DNA from: Gordius sp. MW1
Lineage: Eukaryota; Nematomorpha; Gordioida; Gordea; Gordiidae
Direction of reading: 5' to 3'
NCBI GenBank assembly: GCA_964036665.1
Contig: OZ038527.1
Span: forward strand, 27,253,901-27,317,900
DNA length: 64,000 bases
The notes beneath the pieces were generated by a model. It saw only the letters and a list, made by a program, of their open reading frames with translations. It was not told where the DNA came from and ran no database searches. The position numbers and the translations under genes were made by a program. Positions 61,527 to 64,000 of the stretch are shown in pieces (within the stretch, counting starts at the first letter, position 1; each line of letters opens with the position of its first letter).

Positions 61527-64000
61527 TTAAAATTATTACAGTGTTGAATTGGTTAAATTAGTTTATAATACGTGCCTTTTTATAATGTAGTGATTAGTGA
61601 ATATTCAAATATATAAACTTATTGATATATATTATGTTAGATTAATTGAATAGATTAACGATGCCGCAATTTACCTATTACTTATTGCTTGCAAGTAAAA
61701 ATATATAGTATTGGTACTTTAAAGTTGATTCCGATTAAAATCTTTTTTATAAATAAAATTCTTTAAAAGTGTATTAATGTTTATTTTACATATTATGAAG
61801 CCTGCATTATTCATACTTAAGTATTTAACCATGATTGCGAATCTAATATATATGTAGCTATTTGTTTGTATATTAAATAAGTTGTTTTCTGTAGTTCTAA
61901 AGTTTTTACATATTAACAAATATAGGTAAACTAACTTATAATCATTGATACCAATCAAAGCAAATGTTTATATTCTTTATATATCTATAGTTTAATATTA
62001 GAAAAGACTCGAATTTTATTTAAACCAATTTCAGTATTAGGCGATTATTCGATTTATAATAGTTCATTTACAAAACGAGCTCTGATCAAATCATTGATTT
62101 TATTTTAATTAATGACATGCAAAACACCTTTTGATAAAACTAAATTAATGGTTTAGGTTACCTTTCACATAATAAATTTTCACATTATATTTGCCAAATA
62201 TAACAGCTCCCCGACCTCACCTTTTCTCGGAATATGGAAAAATACAAATGCATAAACAATTTGATTTTTGTCCTAGTAGTGGGCCATGACCGTCGGTAAT
62301 TTAGGTCCCGAGTGTAGTCAATTCCTTAAACGAATATTAAAATTAATTCCATCGACATCACATGACCCCAAAGAATTATTTAATATTAAGCAGAAAATCA
62401 CCATGGAGATTGTAAAATCCAATACAATTTGAATCTATGCCTGCTCATTATTTTAATTTTTTAGCCTGCATCATACACAATCATTAAATTTTTATCTTTT
62501 AGTTAAAAAAACAAGCTAATTATAAAATTTCGCGGGGTCAAAAATAGTTTAAGCAAGAACTTAGTCAAGAAGGAGCAGAAAATATGTTGTTTTTTTGTAA
62601 ATCGTTATTTTATCTCCCACTTAAAATTATAATGGATGTTAAAAAGGTTATACAACAAAGTTACATATATTAGCTTAATACAAAAAAGACATATTGGCCA
62701 TTCAAAGGTCTATATCATTATCTAAAATAGGCCAAAATTCGGCAAAGATTTTTAAGTTATATCATTGTGCTGCCAAGTTTATTATGTTAAGTTATTCTTA
62801 AAAACTCTATTATTATAAGTGGCTTTATCAATCAATTTGATGTAGTTTTTAAATCTCTAAAAACCTAGAATAATATTTATAAAACTTGGCGAATTTGCTT
62901 TAAATTATACATAACTAACTTTATGGCTCCCATCTAATCCATCCTAACTATGTATATGATATAAAGCTTAATGTATAACATCTAAATTATGTATAAAATA
63001 AAATCTCTTTTAATGAATGCAACCGAGATTTTGTTAATCTTTTGAGCTTACGTTAATTATGCACTATAACCAATAAACGCTTTTTATACTTTAGAAGCAT
63101 TATTTATAGAGAGTCAAAGCGTTCATAATGATTATATTTTTACACAATATAGTTAGTAATTAGTGGATTAAATTAACCCAAACAGCTTAATTCCATGATG
63201 GATGGATCAGATAAACCTTCAGCAAAACATCAAAAAGGCAATTACATTTTACACTTTATATGTTACTTTTTAGTCATAGAAATATTCTATAAATTTATTA
63301 TTTACATTATTATTTTTTTGCTACAGCTTATTTACGATGTATTGATATATAGTTATAAATCTCTTGGGGTCGGCACGCAAGTACTTCGATATGGTGCCTT
63401 CAATATTTTAATGGATAAATAGCATGGAAGTCATCGTCGGGGGAATAGAAGTCTATATAAATTACATCTATATGAATCATAAATAAGAATTTTTAAATTA
63501 CTATAGTGCGACAAAAGATAAATCTTTTTAAATAAATGAAATACACCTAATGTACGTTATTACAATTCACATAATATACGTTATCCACTTATTTATATTT
63601 TTATTTTATGAGACAAGCTTTGCTCCTATATTACCATATAGTAGTTATTAAAATTTAAGTTAATGCTAACTATCTATGATTTAATAAATGAATTAAACGT
63701 TAGCTTTGTAAACATTTTAAGACTTTATAAAATGATAAATTATAAATGGTCTTAAAGTTGGGACCGAAGCATTGTTTTTAATTATCATGTAGGAGAAAAC
63801 TTCAGCAATTAGATAACTGTAGGCCATTTAATTTTGCCAAACCCGAACTTTGCTTACCTTTACGTATTTGTTCAAATAATATTATTGCAAGAACCTACAT
63901 ACTTTTTAATTTTGGAATAAATACACAAATAACATTAAATTAATGGAAATGTATAAGTATTTCGCATGACAATCAAGTACGGGCTTAATAAAAATCGGGA
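61527..64000. other. Right end of window; no established gene
   Basis: AT-rich apart from the LINE tail at 62288-62440. The 75-codon plus-strand frame at 63195-63422 (starts MMDGSDKPSAKHQK, ends VGTQVLRYGAFNILMDK) has two plausible-looking ends joined by a hydrophobic AT-rich middle, but no GT donor where an intron would have to begin, so I do not call it a gene. The 5' exons of the zinc-finger gene may lie here. Confidence 0.4.
62288..62440 (+). pseudogene. LINE L2a 3' tail, diverged
   Basis: VGNLGPECSQFLKRI, then IKQKITMEIVKSNTI and a stop. Same C-terminal region as 11120-11291, more diverged than the 61029 copy. Confidence 0.8.

Noticed and set aside
61252..61561. Two hydrophobic ORFs (minus 61252-61485, plus 61343-61561)
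   Set aside because: Out-of-frame readings of the acidic zinc-finger exon; acidic codons read as Ile/Met/Val in the other frames.
63195..63422. 75-codon plus-strand ORF as a gene
   Set aside because: Hydrophobic AT-driven middle, no family match and no usable donor to remove it.

Overview
This window comes from an AT-rich nuclear genome of an invertebrate animal. The spliced genes are metazoan (NURF301/BPTF, a MyTH4-FERM protein, an SNX5/6-type sorting nexin, TMEM50). Introns have GT..AG ends, the standard code is used, and most of the remaining sequence is transposon debris. Introns are of two kinds: very short (35-48 nt in TMEM50 and parts of BPTF) and long, repeat-filled ones. I cannot assign a species. 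Nearly all genes are broken into exons too small to show as long open frames, so I rebuilt them by hand from reading-frame continuity, splice signals and remembered family patterns. All five convincing protein genes lie on the minus strand.

Layout, left to right. 587-5580: N-terminal 876 codons of BPTF/NURF301 (DDT domain, PHD finger), running off the left edge. 5581-13074: no host gene; it holds a decayed RTE-type LINE, a second LINE's 3' part, RTE tails, and a split repeat with a likely solo LTR. 13075-34975: 3' part (about 1,100 codons, 21 exons) of a MyTH4-FERM gene. One of its introns carries a complete 6.1 kb Ty3/gypsy element (17937-24062) in antisense, with two LTRs that read as identical. 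34976-39837: repeats, plus a tRNA-like sequence at 39462-39532. 39838-47877: a complete 16-exon sorting nexin of 512 aa. 50893-51559: a complete 6-exon TMEM50 of 158 aa with introns of 35-40 nt, preceded by a 45-codon ORF. 60399-61526: two exons of a C2H2 zinc-finger gene. The rest is LINE fragments and unremarkable AT-rich DNA.

Repeats dominate. Two short inverted-repeat families (TIRs CATGGGCGTAGCCAG and TAGTGTTGTAAAAACGGCTG) have copies with 8-bp target duplications, which suggests hAT-type mobilisation. Two larger elements of the same style are nested, one inside a copy of the second family and one inside a tandem array. The genes do not form an evident pathway: they cover chromatin remodelling, cytoskeletal/membrane linkage, endosomal sorting, a small membrane protein and a nuclear-type zinc finger.

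The oddest locus is the gypsy element. Its Gag-position ORF has a membrane segment and a zinc knuckle but no visible capsid, ends in an in-frame UGA-CGG, and its protease is split by a frame change at a run of seven A.
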